This document shows, piece after piece, positions 9,782-17,527 of a DNA stretch of 64,000 nt. The position numbers and the translations under genes were made by a program. Under the pieces are notes generated by a model, which had not been told where the DNA came from, ran no database searches, and was given only the letters and a program-made list of their open reading frames with translations. The stretch is from assembly GCA_943354965.1 (NCBI GenBank), contig CALRDN010000006.1:16157-80156 (forward strand). The letters run 5' to 3'. How positions within the stretch are numbered: the first letter of the stretch is position 1; each line of letters opens with the position of its first letter. This DNA comes from Candidatus Peribacteria bacterium (GTDB taxonomy: Bacteria > Patescibacteriota > Gracilibacteria > UBA1369 > UBA12463).

Positions 9782-10579
9782 ATGAAAATACTCATCCGCT
9801 ACATCAAACTCTACCTTCACTTCGTCTCAAACTGCATCACCAGGGAGCTACTCTTTCGTACCCACCTCATACTGTCATTCTGTGCCCGTCTCATGCTCTT
9901 TGGGCTCTATATCATGATGTACGACGTCATCTACAAAAACGCCGCCTCCATAGGGTCATTAAACTACGATCAAGCGTTATTGTACTTGAGTATATTCTTT
10001 TTGGTAGATACTATCGGCTTCACATTTTTCATAAAAAACTTCTCAACATTTCCAGAATATATATCGGAAGGAAAACTCGACATCGTTCTGACAAAACCGG
10101 TCGACAGTCAGTTCTTCGTATCAGTGCGGTATTTTTCCCTCACATCACTGTTCTCAATGCTCCCACCTCTTGGGCTTTTCATACGACAAGTTGATCGACT
10201 TCATATCGCACTAGATCCCTATCATGTATTTCTATTTGGATTATTTTTGGTATGTACCCTTATTGTCTATTATGCAATCTGGTTCATTACGAATTTAATT
10301 CTCTTTTGGGTCAATAGGATCGACGCGCTGCATGAATTTTTTGTTACCATATGGAGATTTATGCAGTTCCCACCTGATATATTTCAAAATGTTATACGAT
10401 TATTTTTTCTCTTCATCGTTCCAATTCTTCTCACGATAGAGGTTCCAATGCAGGCCCTGACGGGCTCAACGATCAAGATATCCCACATATTTCTGCTGGT
10501 CGGAGCTAGTGTTTTGAGCTTGTTAATCAGTAGAATATTGTGGAAAATGGGCCTACGTCGTTACCAAAGCACCGGATGA
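9782..10579 (+). CDS. ABC-2 type transporter permease (second of pair)
   Basis: A 265-aa membrane protein with about six transmembrane helices. The motif TFPEYISEGKLDIVLTKPVD matches the conserved 'xG-x-L-D-x-x-L-x-x-P' region of ABC-2 permeases in the COG3694 group. Its stop codon overlaps the ATG of the downstream ATPase (ATGA at 10576), which implies translational coupling and fixes the ATPase start. It is expected to pair with the permease at 8980. Confidence 0.85.
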   Translation: MKILIRYIKLYLHFVSNCITRELLFRTHLILSFCARLMLFGLYIMMYDVIYKNAASIGSLNYDQALLYLSIFFLVDTIGFTFFIKNFSTFPEYISEGKLDIVLTKPVDSQFFVSVRYFSLTSLFSMLPPLGLFIRQVDRLHIALDPYHVFLFGLFLVCTLIVYYAIWFITNLILFWVNRIDALHEFFVTIWRFMQFPPDIFQNVIRLFFLFIVPILLTIEVPMQALTGSTIKISHIFLLVGASVLSLLISRILWKMGLRRYQSTG

Positions 10580-11565
10580 AACCAATAATACATCTCGAAA
10601 ATCTCAGAAAGCAGTACTCCTATTACAAGAAGCAACCAGGGCTTTGGGGCTCAATCAAGGGGTTATTTCATAGAGAGGAGCTATTTGTAGACGCCGTAAA
10701 AGGCATAAGTTTCGACATCCAGCCTGGTGAATTCGTGGGCTTCGTGGGACCAAATGGAGCTGGAAAAACAACAACGCTCAAAATGCTCTCGGGAATCCTC
10801 TACCCCGCAAGTGGCGATGTTGACGTCCTGGGATTCAAACCATTCGAGCGAAAAACAGCATTTCAGAAACAGTTCGCTCTCGTAATGGGTCAGAAAAACC
10901 AACTCTGGTGGGATCTGCCTCCTATGGAAAGTTTTCTTTTGAACAAGGCGATTTATGAAATTCCCGATGATCTTTTCAAAAAAAATCTGGAGGAGTTAAG
11001 CGAGTTACTCGATATCAAAGACATTCTCAATGTACAAGTTCGCAAGCTTTCTCTCGGTCAGCGCATGAAGTGTGAGTTAGTCGCAGCGTTATTGCACAGC
11101 CCAAAAGTCCTCTTTCTCGATGAGCCAACGATTGGTCTGGATGTGGTTTCTCAAAATGCCATCCGTGAATTTCTCAAAAAATATAATCAAGAAAAAGGAG
11201 CGACCATTATTCTCACTTCGCACTACATGCAGGATATTCGCAGACTCTGCAATCGTGTAATTATTATTCATCATGGAGAACTGCTCTATGACGGAACCTA
11301 CGACGCACTTCATACGAAATATTCCGACTCGAAAACACTTGAATTTACAGCGGTAGAAGAAATTCCCGAAAGTGAACTCCTCAAATTCGGAACAGAAATT
11401 AAGATCAAGAATAAAACCTATAGCGTAGAAGTTCCACGAGAAAAAACCGCAGAGATTACAGGAAAACTCCTAGAAAAATACACCGTTGATGATATCATTA
11501 TTCACGAACGAGACATCGAAGAAATTATTGGAGAAATTTTTATTTCTAAAAAAATGAGAGATTAG
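10576..11565 (+). CDS. ABC transporter ATP-binding protein
   Basis: A 329-aa cytoplasmic ATPase. Walker A is GPNGAGKTT with Lys64, the signature is LSLGQ at 158-162 and Walker B is FLDEPTIGLD with Asp182-Glu183. The Q-loop region reads VMGQKNQLWWDLPPMESF, characteristic of the COG4586 ATPases that accompany paired ABC-2 permeases. A C-terminal ~90-residue domain follows. I chose the ATG at 10576 over the in-frame ATG at 10540 because it overlaps the permease stop as ATGA and begins the family's usual N-terminus (MKPIIHLENLRKQY). The substrate is unknown. Confidence 0.93.
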   Translation: MKPIIHLENLRKQYSYYKKQPGLWGSIKGLFHREELFVDAVKGISFDIQPGEFVGFVGPNGAGKTTTLKMLSGILYPASGDVDVLGFKPFERKTAFQKQFALVMGQKNQLWWDLPPMESFLLNKAIYEIPDDLFKKNLEELSELLDIKDILNVQVRKLSLGQRMKCELVAALLHSPKVLFLDEPTIGLDVVSQNAIREFLKKYNQEKGATIILTSHYMQDIRRLCNRVIIIHHGELLYDGTYDALHTKYSDSKTLEFTAVEEIPESELLKFGTEIKIKNKTYSVEVPREKTAEITGKLLEKYTVDDIIIHERDIEEIIGEIFISKKMRD

Positions 11566-11615
11566 ACGAGCGAAGACGAGTCTGTACCCGTTCCCGATTT
11601 ACTAATACTATACAC

Positions 11616-12800
11616 ATGTTCACTATTCTCAAAAAACAGCCAGGCTCCGGTGCACGAACGGGAATTATCACCACTCCTCACGGACAGATTCATACACCGG
11701 CATTTATGCCCGTAGGCACAAAAGGCACCGTGAAAGCCATTAAACCAGAGGAGCTCGTAGAGATGGGCGCAGAAATTATTCTGGGCAATACCTATCATTT
11801 ACACTTACGGCCCGGCGAAGAATTAATAGAAAAAATGGGTGGCCTACAAAAATGGACCAACTGGAATCGACCGATGCTTACAGACTCCGGCGGGTTCCAA
11901 GTATTCTCACTCGGCTCAGAAAAAGACTATACCGGCGGCGAAGACGAGGCGACAAAAACAGGTGTAAAAATTACCGACGAAGGTGTTGAGTTCAAGTCGC
12001 ATCTCGACGGAACAAAACACTTTTTCACTCCGGAAAAAGTAATGCATATCGAGGCCAAGCTTGGTGCGGATATTATCATGGCCTTCGATGAGTGTGCGCC
12101 AGGAACATCAGACAAGGCCTATGCAAAGGGAGCAATGGATCGTACGCACAACTGGGTACTAAAGTGCAAAAAAGAGCATGAACTCATTCAAAAAGATCGA
12201 CCGGAAAATGCCCAGCAGATGCTTTTCCCGATTGCCCAGGGAGTAATCTATGACGATTTACGCGTTGAATCAGCCAAATTCATGGCAGACCTCGATCTCC
12301 CGGGAATCGCGATCGGTGGCCTCTCTGTTGGAGAATCAAAAACCGAAATGTACCACACACTTGATATTCTTCAGCCCCACCTACCGGAAAACAAACCCCG
12401 CTACCTCATGGGCGTCGGCACTCCCGAAGACATGCTCGAGGCCGTTGACCGTGGCGTAGACATGTTCGACTGCGTCCTCCCTACCCGGATAGCACGCCAC
12501 GGCACCTTCTGGACCGAATTTGGCCGCTTCCACATCAAAAACGCCGAGTACCGAGAATCAGCGCTCCCGCTCTCCCCTACCTGCACATGCTACGCCTGTC
12601 GTAACTACTCACTCAGCTACATCCGCCATATCTTCTTCGAAAAAGAAATCCTCGCGGCAATGCTCCTCTCTATTCACAATCTTCACTTCCTCCTCAACCT
12701 CGCCAAAGAAATGCGAGAGCACATCAACGCGGGAACATTTCCAACATTCAAGAAAGACTTCCTGGCAAAATTTATCATCCCTTCTGGGAATAAGTCCTAA
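11616..12800 (+). CDS. tgt: Queuine/preQ1 tRNA-ribosyltransferase
   Basis: A 394-aa enzyme that exchanges guanine 34 of GUN-anticodon tRNAs for a 7-deazaguanine (preQ1 in most bacteria). The general acid/base Asp90 is in DSGGFQVFSL, and the nucleophile is most likely Asp285 in GVDMFDCVLPTR. The zinc site is complete: Cys323, Cys325, Cys328 and His354 (C-x-C-x2-C-x25-H). GGLSVGE is the usual substrate loop. Length is typical (E. coli 375 aa). No queuosine biosynthesis genes lie in the window, so the base may be salvaged or made elsewhere. Confidence 0.95.
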   Translation: MFTILKKQPGSGARTGIITTPHGQIHTPAFMPVGTKGTVKAIKPEELVEMGAEIILGNTYHLHLRPGEELIEKMGGLQKWTNWNRPMLTDSGGFQVFSLGSEKDYTGGEDEATKTGVKITDEGVEFKSHLDGTKHFFTPEKVMHIEAKLGADIIMAFDECAPGTSDKAYAKGAMDRTHNWVLKCKKEHELIQKDRPENAQQMLFPIAQGVIYDDLRVESAKFMADLDLPGIAIGGLSVGESKTEMYHTLDILQPHLPENKPRYLMGVGTPEDMLEAVDRGVDMFDCVLPTRIARHGTFWTEFGRFHIKNAEYRESALPLSPTCTCYACRNYSLSYIRHIFFEKEILAAMLLSIHNLHFLLNLAKEMREHINAGTFPTFKKDFLAKFIIPSGNKS

Positions 12801-12842
12801 AAAGAGTATTGACTTATATCGTCACAGTTTCATAAACAAGTA

Positions 12843-12858
12843 ATTTCGCCGGCGAAAT
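12843..12858. repeat. 16-bp perfect palindrome between tgt and ruvA
   Basis: ATTTCGCCGGCGAAAT reads identically on both strands. It lies 43 nt after the tgt stop within the ~200-bp spacer before ruvA. Without a U-run it is not a typical terminator; it could be an operator. Confidence 0.6.
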
Positions 12859-13001
12859 ATTGAGCTTTAGAAATGCCATTTTTCTAAGCATAAGACTATG
12901 CCAAACCTTCAGTAAGAAATGTCAATTCACCATTTTTGTTAAAAACGAGAATATATTTAAAAGAAAAATATGGTACGCTGAAAAAGCTTAATTACCTATG
13001 T

Positions 13002-13580
13002 ATGATCGCCTACCTCTCCGGAACCATTCAGAAAATACTCGAGAAGAAAATTATCCTTAACGTATCGGGAGTCGGTTATCTCGTGACCATTCCGGCGAGT
13101 ATGATCTTTACGCTTGAGGAAGGCAAATCTCTCGAACTCTATATCCATACGGCCGTTCGCGAAGATGACATTAGCCTCTATGGATTACCTTCGGCAGACT
13201 CAATTAAATTTTTCAATCAACTCATCTCCGTCCAAGGTATCGGTCCAAAAATGGCCACGGACATGATGTCCCTTCCAAGTGACTCTATTAAAAATGCCAT
13301 CGTACAAGGCGATACCGCTACACTCACTGGCATTCCCGGCGTCGGCAAAAAGATCGCTGAGCGTCTCGCCACCGAACTCAAAGACAAGATCGAAATGGTC
13401 TCTACTGGTGCCTTCCCTCAGCACGCCAAGGGCAGCCTTAAAAAAGAAAATGACGAAGCGATCGACGCCCTCCTGGGTCTGGGCTACCAGCGAAACGAAA
13501 TCGTCCGACGACTCAAAGAGGTTCCGGAAAAGATTCAAAAAACAGAGGATATTATTCGATACTTTTTACAGAACTCATAA
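13002..13580 (+). CDS. ruvA: Holliday junction branch-migration protein RuvA
   Basis: A 192-aa DNA-binding subunit of the RuvAB branch-migration motor. It has the N-terminal OB fold (MIAYLSGTIQKILEKKIILN), two helix-hairpin-helix motifs (VQGIGPKMATDM and ITGIPGVGKKIAERL-like, LTGIPGVGKKIAERLATELK) and the C-terminal RuvB-binding three-helix domain (DEAIDALLGLGYQRNEIVRRL). I chose the ATG at 13002, which gives the canonical M-I-x-x-L-x-G start, over an in-frame ATG at 12936. The aminopeptidase ATG follows the stop codon directly. ruvC is at 21004; ruvB is not in the window. Confidence 0.95.
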   Translation: MIAYLSGTIQKILEKKIILNVSGVGYLVTIPASMIFTLEEGKSLELYIHTAVREDDISLYGLPSADSIKFFNQLISVQGIGPKMATDMMSLPSDSIKNAIVQGDTATLTGIPGVGKKIAERLATELKDKIEMVSTGAFPQHAKGSLKKENDEAIDALLGLGYQRNEIVRRLKEVPEKIQKTEDIIRYFLQNS

Positions 13581-14672
13581 ATGTACCGACTCAAAAAACT
13601 CAACCCCATTTTCAAAAAAGAGCATGTAGATGCTATAATTATCAAAAATCTCATTAATGTTCGTTACCTCACAGAGTTCACAGGAACGACAGGATTTCTC
13701 ATTATCACACCAAAAAAGAATTTTTTCTTCACCGACTTCCGCTACAAAGGCTACGTCGAAATGCACCTCCCTCCGTTCTATACCTTCATCGATACGGCAA
13801 CACTCAGGGGCACGGGTTTCAATGACTTTCTTAAAAAGGAAAAGATAAAAAAGCTCGGATTTGAGAGCGAGCACATGATGGTCAATCAATACATCAGTTG
13901 GGGAAAGAACTTAAAAGCCTCCCTCAAACCTCTGAGTAATATCGACTCCATGCTTCGAATAGCGAAGACCGACGAAGAGATTGATCGCATCACCCTAGCG
14001 CAACGCTGTGCTGAAGATGCCCTTCTAAAAATTATGAAGAAATTGAAATCCGGAAAAACAGAACAGCAAATTTCCGACGAAATAGAGATGGCCGCATTCA
14101 CGTACGGAGGAGAAAATGAAGTTCGAATTTCTTTCAAGCCGATCGTGGGATTTGGACCTAATAGCGCCATTCCTCACCACCAGAACACCAATAAAAAGTT
14201 CAAAAAAGGCGACATCGTCCTTGTCGACATGGGGTTCAGTCACGGCGGATACTGCTCTGACATGACCCGAACATTTTTCACCAAACCACCTACTGACTTT
14301 GAGGCAAAAATATATAATACCGTTTTAAAAGCTCAAACAGAAGCCATTAAGCACATGAAGATTGGAAACACCGGCGGGGACTGCGACAAGATCGCACGCG
14401 ACATCATCACCAAAGCTGGATACAAAAATAACTTCGGTCACTCACTCGGCCACGGCATCGGCCTGGAAGTCCACGAAGCTCCCGGCGTCAGCGCAGGCAA
14501 CAAGAACAAACTCGTAGAAAACTGCGTCATCACCTCCGAACCCGGCATCTACCTCGAAGGCCAATTCGGCGTCAGAATCGAGGACATGATTCACGTCACC
14601 AAGAAGGGTCCCGTGAATCTAGCCAAGTATCCAAAAAAATTGGAGGAGGTAATCTTGAAAATTAACCAATAA
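13581..14672 (+). CDS. M24 family Xaa-Pro aminopeptidase
   Basis: A 363-aa dinuclear-metal peptidase with creatinase N-terminal domain (about 1-130) and pita-bread catalytic domain. All five metal ligands can be placed: Asp in VLVDMGFSHGGYCSDMTRTF (two), His in GHSLGHGIGLEVHE, Glu in SEPGIYLEG and Glu in RIEDMIHV. It removes N-terminal residues before proline and feeds peptide turnover. It starts on the base after the ruvA stop, and its 3' end overlaps the converging gene (stop at 14662) by 11 nt. Confidence 0.93.
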   Translation: MYRLKKLNPIFKKEHVDAIIIKNLINVRYLTEFTGTTGFLIITPKKNFFFTDFRYKGYVEMHLPPFYTFIDTATLRGTGFNDFLKKEKIKKLGFESEHMMVNQYISWGKNLKASLKPLSNIDSMLRIAKTDEEIDRITLAQRCAEDALLKIMKKLKSGKTEQQISDEIEMAAFTYGGENEVRISFKPIVGFGPNSAIPHHQNTNKKFKKGDIVLVDMGFSHGGYCSDMTRTFFTKPPTDFEAKIYNTVLKAQTEAIKHMKIGNTGGDCDKIARDIITKAGYKNNFGHSLGHGIGLEVHEAPGVSAGNKNKLVENCVITSEPGIYLEGQFGVRIEDMIHVTKKGPVNLAKYPKKLEEVILKINQ

Positions 14673-16092
14673 ATCGCTCAATAATTAATCCCTGCAGAAA
14701 GAGCTCTTCCTCGGGAAGAAGTACGCCATCTTCATCGAATACACCAACCGGAAAATCATTAAGATAGAAAACAGGTCCGCTCGTCGGAAAAATTTGTACA
14801 TAACCCTGAGACTTAAGTGGCAATTCAGTACCGGTATGTTTTTCGTATCGAGTAGCGAACAACTCAATATTTCCCTTCGCATACTCTACAGCGGCCAGAC
14901 CGGCAGCTTCTTTTCGTTCATCAAATTCAGGACCATTTTGAGCAGCAGGAGGAATATATGCCGCAACTTGAGTACCCGGACGCAATCCGGCAACTACTTG
15001 TTCCAAAGCATTTGCACTACCTGAATAAACTCGAACACGCATCCCTGAGCTAGGCAACCTAATGGTACCTAACAAACGAGCACCCTTAGGTAACACTTCT
15101 TCTCTTCTCTTTGCTTGAGTACGAACAGGAGCTTTTTTTACGGCGGCCGGAGGACGAACCGTTGAAGTTTCCAATGATACCGCCTCAGCCTTTTTAACCT
15201 TCGGCAATTCAACCGCAAATGAGAGTGAAGGGTTTCCGGAAAGCTTCGATAACTCCTTAGGAGAAACTCTACTAGCTACCGTAGGAACATCGCGAACGGC
15301 CTGTATGAATCCATCAACCGTTGCTGAAAGATTTTCAGGCTGATAGTGAACATTCAAAATTTTTCCTGCAGCTACAGCAATGTCAGCCACTCGCTTATCT
15401 AACTTGGCAATCTGATCTTCAGTGGCTGTAATCTGCGGACTCATGCGGGAGATATCGAGCTCAAGCGAACTGCGAATCGCGCGATTTTCTACCGTATCAG
15501 CTGGAATCATTATAAGTTTCGCCTCAAGCTGAACTTGATCTCTCTTAATACCATCAATCTTCGCTACATATAATTTACGCTGATTTGCCTCTTCAAGAGT
15601 CACATTACTAATTTTCTCAATAATCTGGAGCAACTTCATCATCATTCTCGGTGTAGATAAGTTCTCCGTAGCCCGAGGATTCAGACCAAGAGATACCTGA
15701 GCAGAAGTCGCATCAGCAGAGGCAACATTGGCCATCGAGTGTGATCGAAGTGCCATACCGATAATCTCAAGAGCGTCCTGAAGAAAGTTCTCGAGAGGGA
15801 AACGCTGCGGGCCGACGGTATGTAACTCACCAAAAGACTGAACCATAGTCGCCTGAAGCGCGCTCCAATTCTGAACAGCCTGGTCAAGAAGTGTCTCCTC
15901 AAGGCTATTTCGAATATGATCAGAGACGCCTACAAGTTTAGCTTGTAGCTGATCCGGAATAGAGACCGTAACAGACGGGCGATTAAAAACCTCCGGTGTC
16001 ATCAACTGATCCTCGGGGCTTCCGGCAGCAGCTAGCATTGCCTGAGCCTCATCGTACTGAGAAGAAAAATTAACAGTATTTGTAGTAGTCAT
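14662..16092 (-). CDS. Uncharacterised 476-aa protein with central coiled coil
   Basis: I do not recognise this protein. It has no signal peptide or membrane helix. The N-terminal ~150 residues are helical and Ala/Gln/Ser-rich; about 165-250 looks like a coiled coil (heptad-like Leu/Ile/Lys/Glu around RDQVQLEAKLIMIPADTVEN to EDQIAKLDKRVADIAVAAG). A basic, Pro/Ala-rich linker (about 315-345) leads to a C-terminal ~130-residue domain containing GTIRLPSSGMRVRVYSGSAN and YVQIFPTSGPVFYLNDFPVG. The gene stands alone on the minus strand and overlaps the aminopeptidase 3' end by 11 nt. A structural or scaffold role is only a guess. Confidence 0.8.
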   Translation of the reverse strand: MTTTNTVNFSSQYDEAQAMLAAAGSPEDQLMTPEVFNRPSVTVSIPDQLQAKLVGVSDHIRNSLEETLLDQAVQNWSALQATMVQSFGELHTVGPQRFPLENFLQDALEIIGMALRSHSMANVASADATSAQVSLGLNPRATENLSTPRMMMKLLQIIEKISNVTLEEANQRKLYVAKIDGIKRDQVQLEAKLIMIPADTVENRAIRSSLELDISRMSPQITATEDQIAKLDKRVADIAVAAGKILNVHYQPENLSATVDGFIQAVRDVPTVASRVSPKELSKLSGNPSLSFAVELPKVKKAEAVSLETSTVRPPAAVKKAPVRTQAKRREEVLPKGARLLGTIRLPSSGMRVRVYSGSANALEQVVAGLRPGTQVAAYIPPAAQNGPEFDERKEAAGLAAVEYAKGNIELFATRYEKHTGTELPLKSQGYVQIFPTSGPVFYLNDFPVGVFDEDGVLLPEEELFLQGLIIERFIG

Positions 16093-16157
16093 AAGTAAGT
16101 TTTACGTAAAGATTAAAGGATCCGCATTATACGTAAAATATTTATTTTAGCAAGGAC

Positions 16158-16186
16158 TTGTTCCACGAAAGCAAAGCTGCTAGAGT
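16158..16186 (+). promoter_or_regulatory. promoter of purQ, leaderless arrangement
   Basis: TTGTTC (16158-16163), 17-nt spacer, TAGAGT (16181-16186). Only 8 nt separate the -10 box from the ATG at 16195, so the mRNA would have essentially no 5' leader. Confidence 0.6.
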
Positions 16187-16194
16187 ACGGCCAC

Positions 16195-17517
16195 ATGGCA
16201 AACATCGCTGTTCTCCTCTTTCCGGGTTCGAATTGTGAGCTAGAAGCGCTCAGGGCCTGCAAACGAGTTGGGATGAACACAAAATTAGTACGATGGAATG
16301 AGAATGAAGCTGATTTAAGCGCATTTGACGGTTTCATATTGCCTGGAGGCTTCTCCTATGAAGACCGTGGACGAAGTGGAATTATAGCCTCAAAAGAGCC
16401 TATTTTTGGAAAAATTCTCGAGGAAGCAAACAAAGGAAAACCGCTTATTGGCATATGTAATGGAGCCCAGATGCTCGTAGAGCTGGGAGTAATTCCTGGT
16501 GTTTCTATTCGCAAACTCGACATGGCCCTAGCCTGGAATGAGCGAATCAAGGACGGCAAAATCCTCGGAACTGGCTTCTATAACGACTGGATCACGATCA
16601 AAAACGATGTAACTCCCGGACGATGCGCCTTCAATAACTTCCCCAAGGGAACCACTATTAGGATTCCAATTGCTCATGGCGAAGGACGATACACTACGCA
16701 AATTCCCGAACTACTCGAAGAGATGATTAAGGGCGAGCAGACGGTCTTCCGCTACTCTGATGAACAAGGAAATTGTACAAACGAATTCCCCGTAAATCCA
16801 AACAATTCCGCCCATAATTTGGCTGGAGTTTGCAACACGAATGGCAATATTATGGCTCTCATGCCTCATCCTGAGCGAACAGAGATTGGAGATCCTATCT
16901 TCGCCTCCATGAAAGAATACATTGAACAAAAAAAGTATACACATATCGAAAGACCAAAGATGGTGACTGGGTGGAATGAAAAATCTGTCACGCCCTACGA
17001 AGAAAAACCCGACTACACCTTCCTCATCTCACTCATTATTACCGACAATGAAGAACGAACGATCGAGCAAGCTTTTCATCGAATCGGATTTGACGATCTC
17101 AAATTAAAAAAATCAGTGTATGTAGGCATGAATCTTGAAAAAACTCCGGAAGGTATCGACATAGAGAAGTCTCTTCTCGAAACCATTATCCGAAGTAATG
17201 AAATTATGAACAGTAACAAGGAAATGGTCAGTATTACCACGAAGGATGGCAGGAAGTTCCGCTATGACAATGCAAAAGGAATAGTGCCAGATACAGCCGA
17301 GGCATCAGGAACAAAGACAAACCTTCTCGTCCTCGATCCGGATAACTACACCGGAAAAGGCATCGCCCAATCACTCAAGAAGCGTTATCCGACACTTGGA
17401 GTAAAGGAAATTCGAAGAGGATTACAGTGGAATGTGACGAGCAGCAAGCCCCTTGCGGAAATTATTGACGCACACTTGCTCCACAACCCTCATTCCGCAG
17501 AGGTTTATTCACGATAA
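16195..17517 (+). CDS. purQ: FGAM synthase glutaminase PurQ fused to two PurS-like domains
   Basis: A 440-aa protein. Residues 1-250 are a class I glutamine amidotransferase of the PurQ type: FPGSNCELEALRACKRVG, PGGFSYEDRGRSG, the nucleophile Cys88 in GICNGAQML, and His225/Glu227 in PHPERTE. PurQ is normally ~225-260 aa; here a linker and two further ~65-75-residue domains follow (about 273-345 and 375-440). Both resemble PurS: the first has TIEQAFHRIGFDDLKLKKSV, the second DPDNYTGKGIAQSLKKRYP followed by VKEIRRG and a LLHNPHSAEVY ending like PurS 'ANP-x-x-E-x-Y'. PurQ supplies ammonia, PurS bridges it to PurL. purL is not in the window; glmS, another glutamine amidotransferase, starts 10 nt downstream. 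Confidence 0.88.
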   Translation: MANIAVLLFPGSNCELEALRACKRVGMNTKLVRWNENEADLSAFDGFILPGGFSYEDRGRSGIIASKEPIFGKILEEANKGKPLIGICNGAQMLVELGVIPGVSIRKLDMALAWNERIKDGKILGTGFYNDWITIKNDVTPGRCAFNNFPKGTTIRIPIAHGEGRYTTQIPELLEEMIKGEQTVFRYSDEQGNCTNEFPVNPNNSAHNLAGVCNTNGNIMALMPHPERTEIGDPIFASMKEYIEQKKYTHIERPKMVTGWNEKSVTPYEEKPDYTFLISLIITDNEERTIEQAFHRIGFDDLKLKKSVYVGMNLEKTPEGIDIEKSLLETIIRSNEIMNSNKEMVSITTKDGRKFRYDNAKGIVPDTAEASGTKTNLLVLDPDNYTGKGIAQSLKKRYPTLGVKEIRRGLQWNVTSSKPLAEIIDAHLLHNPHSAEVYSR

Positions 17518-17527
17518 TATACTATAT

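Noticed and set aside
10540..10575. Longer start for the ABC ATPase
   Set aside because: The ATG at 10576 overlaps the permease stop and gives the usual family N-terminus; the 12 extra residues are translated permease sequence.
16640..16653. TTCCCCAAGGGAAC in purQ as another copy of the palindromic element
   Set aside because: It shares only the 10-mer TCCCTTGGGG, lacks the CCAGCAGG module, and encodes NFPKGT, which fits the normal PurQ sequence.
17453..17527. Longer start for glmS
   Set aside because: Cys must be residue 2 for catalysis; the ATG at 17528 provides this.
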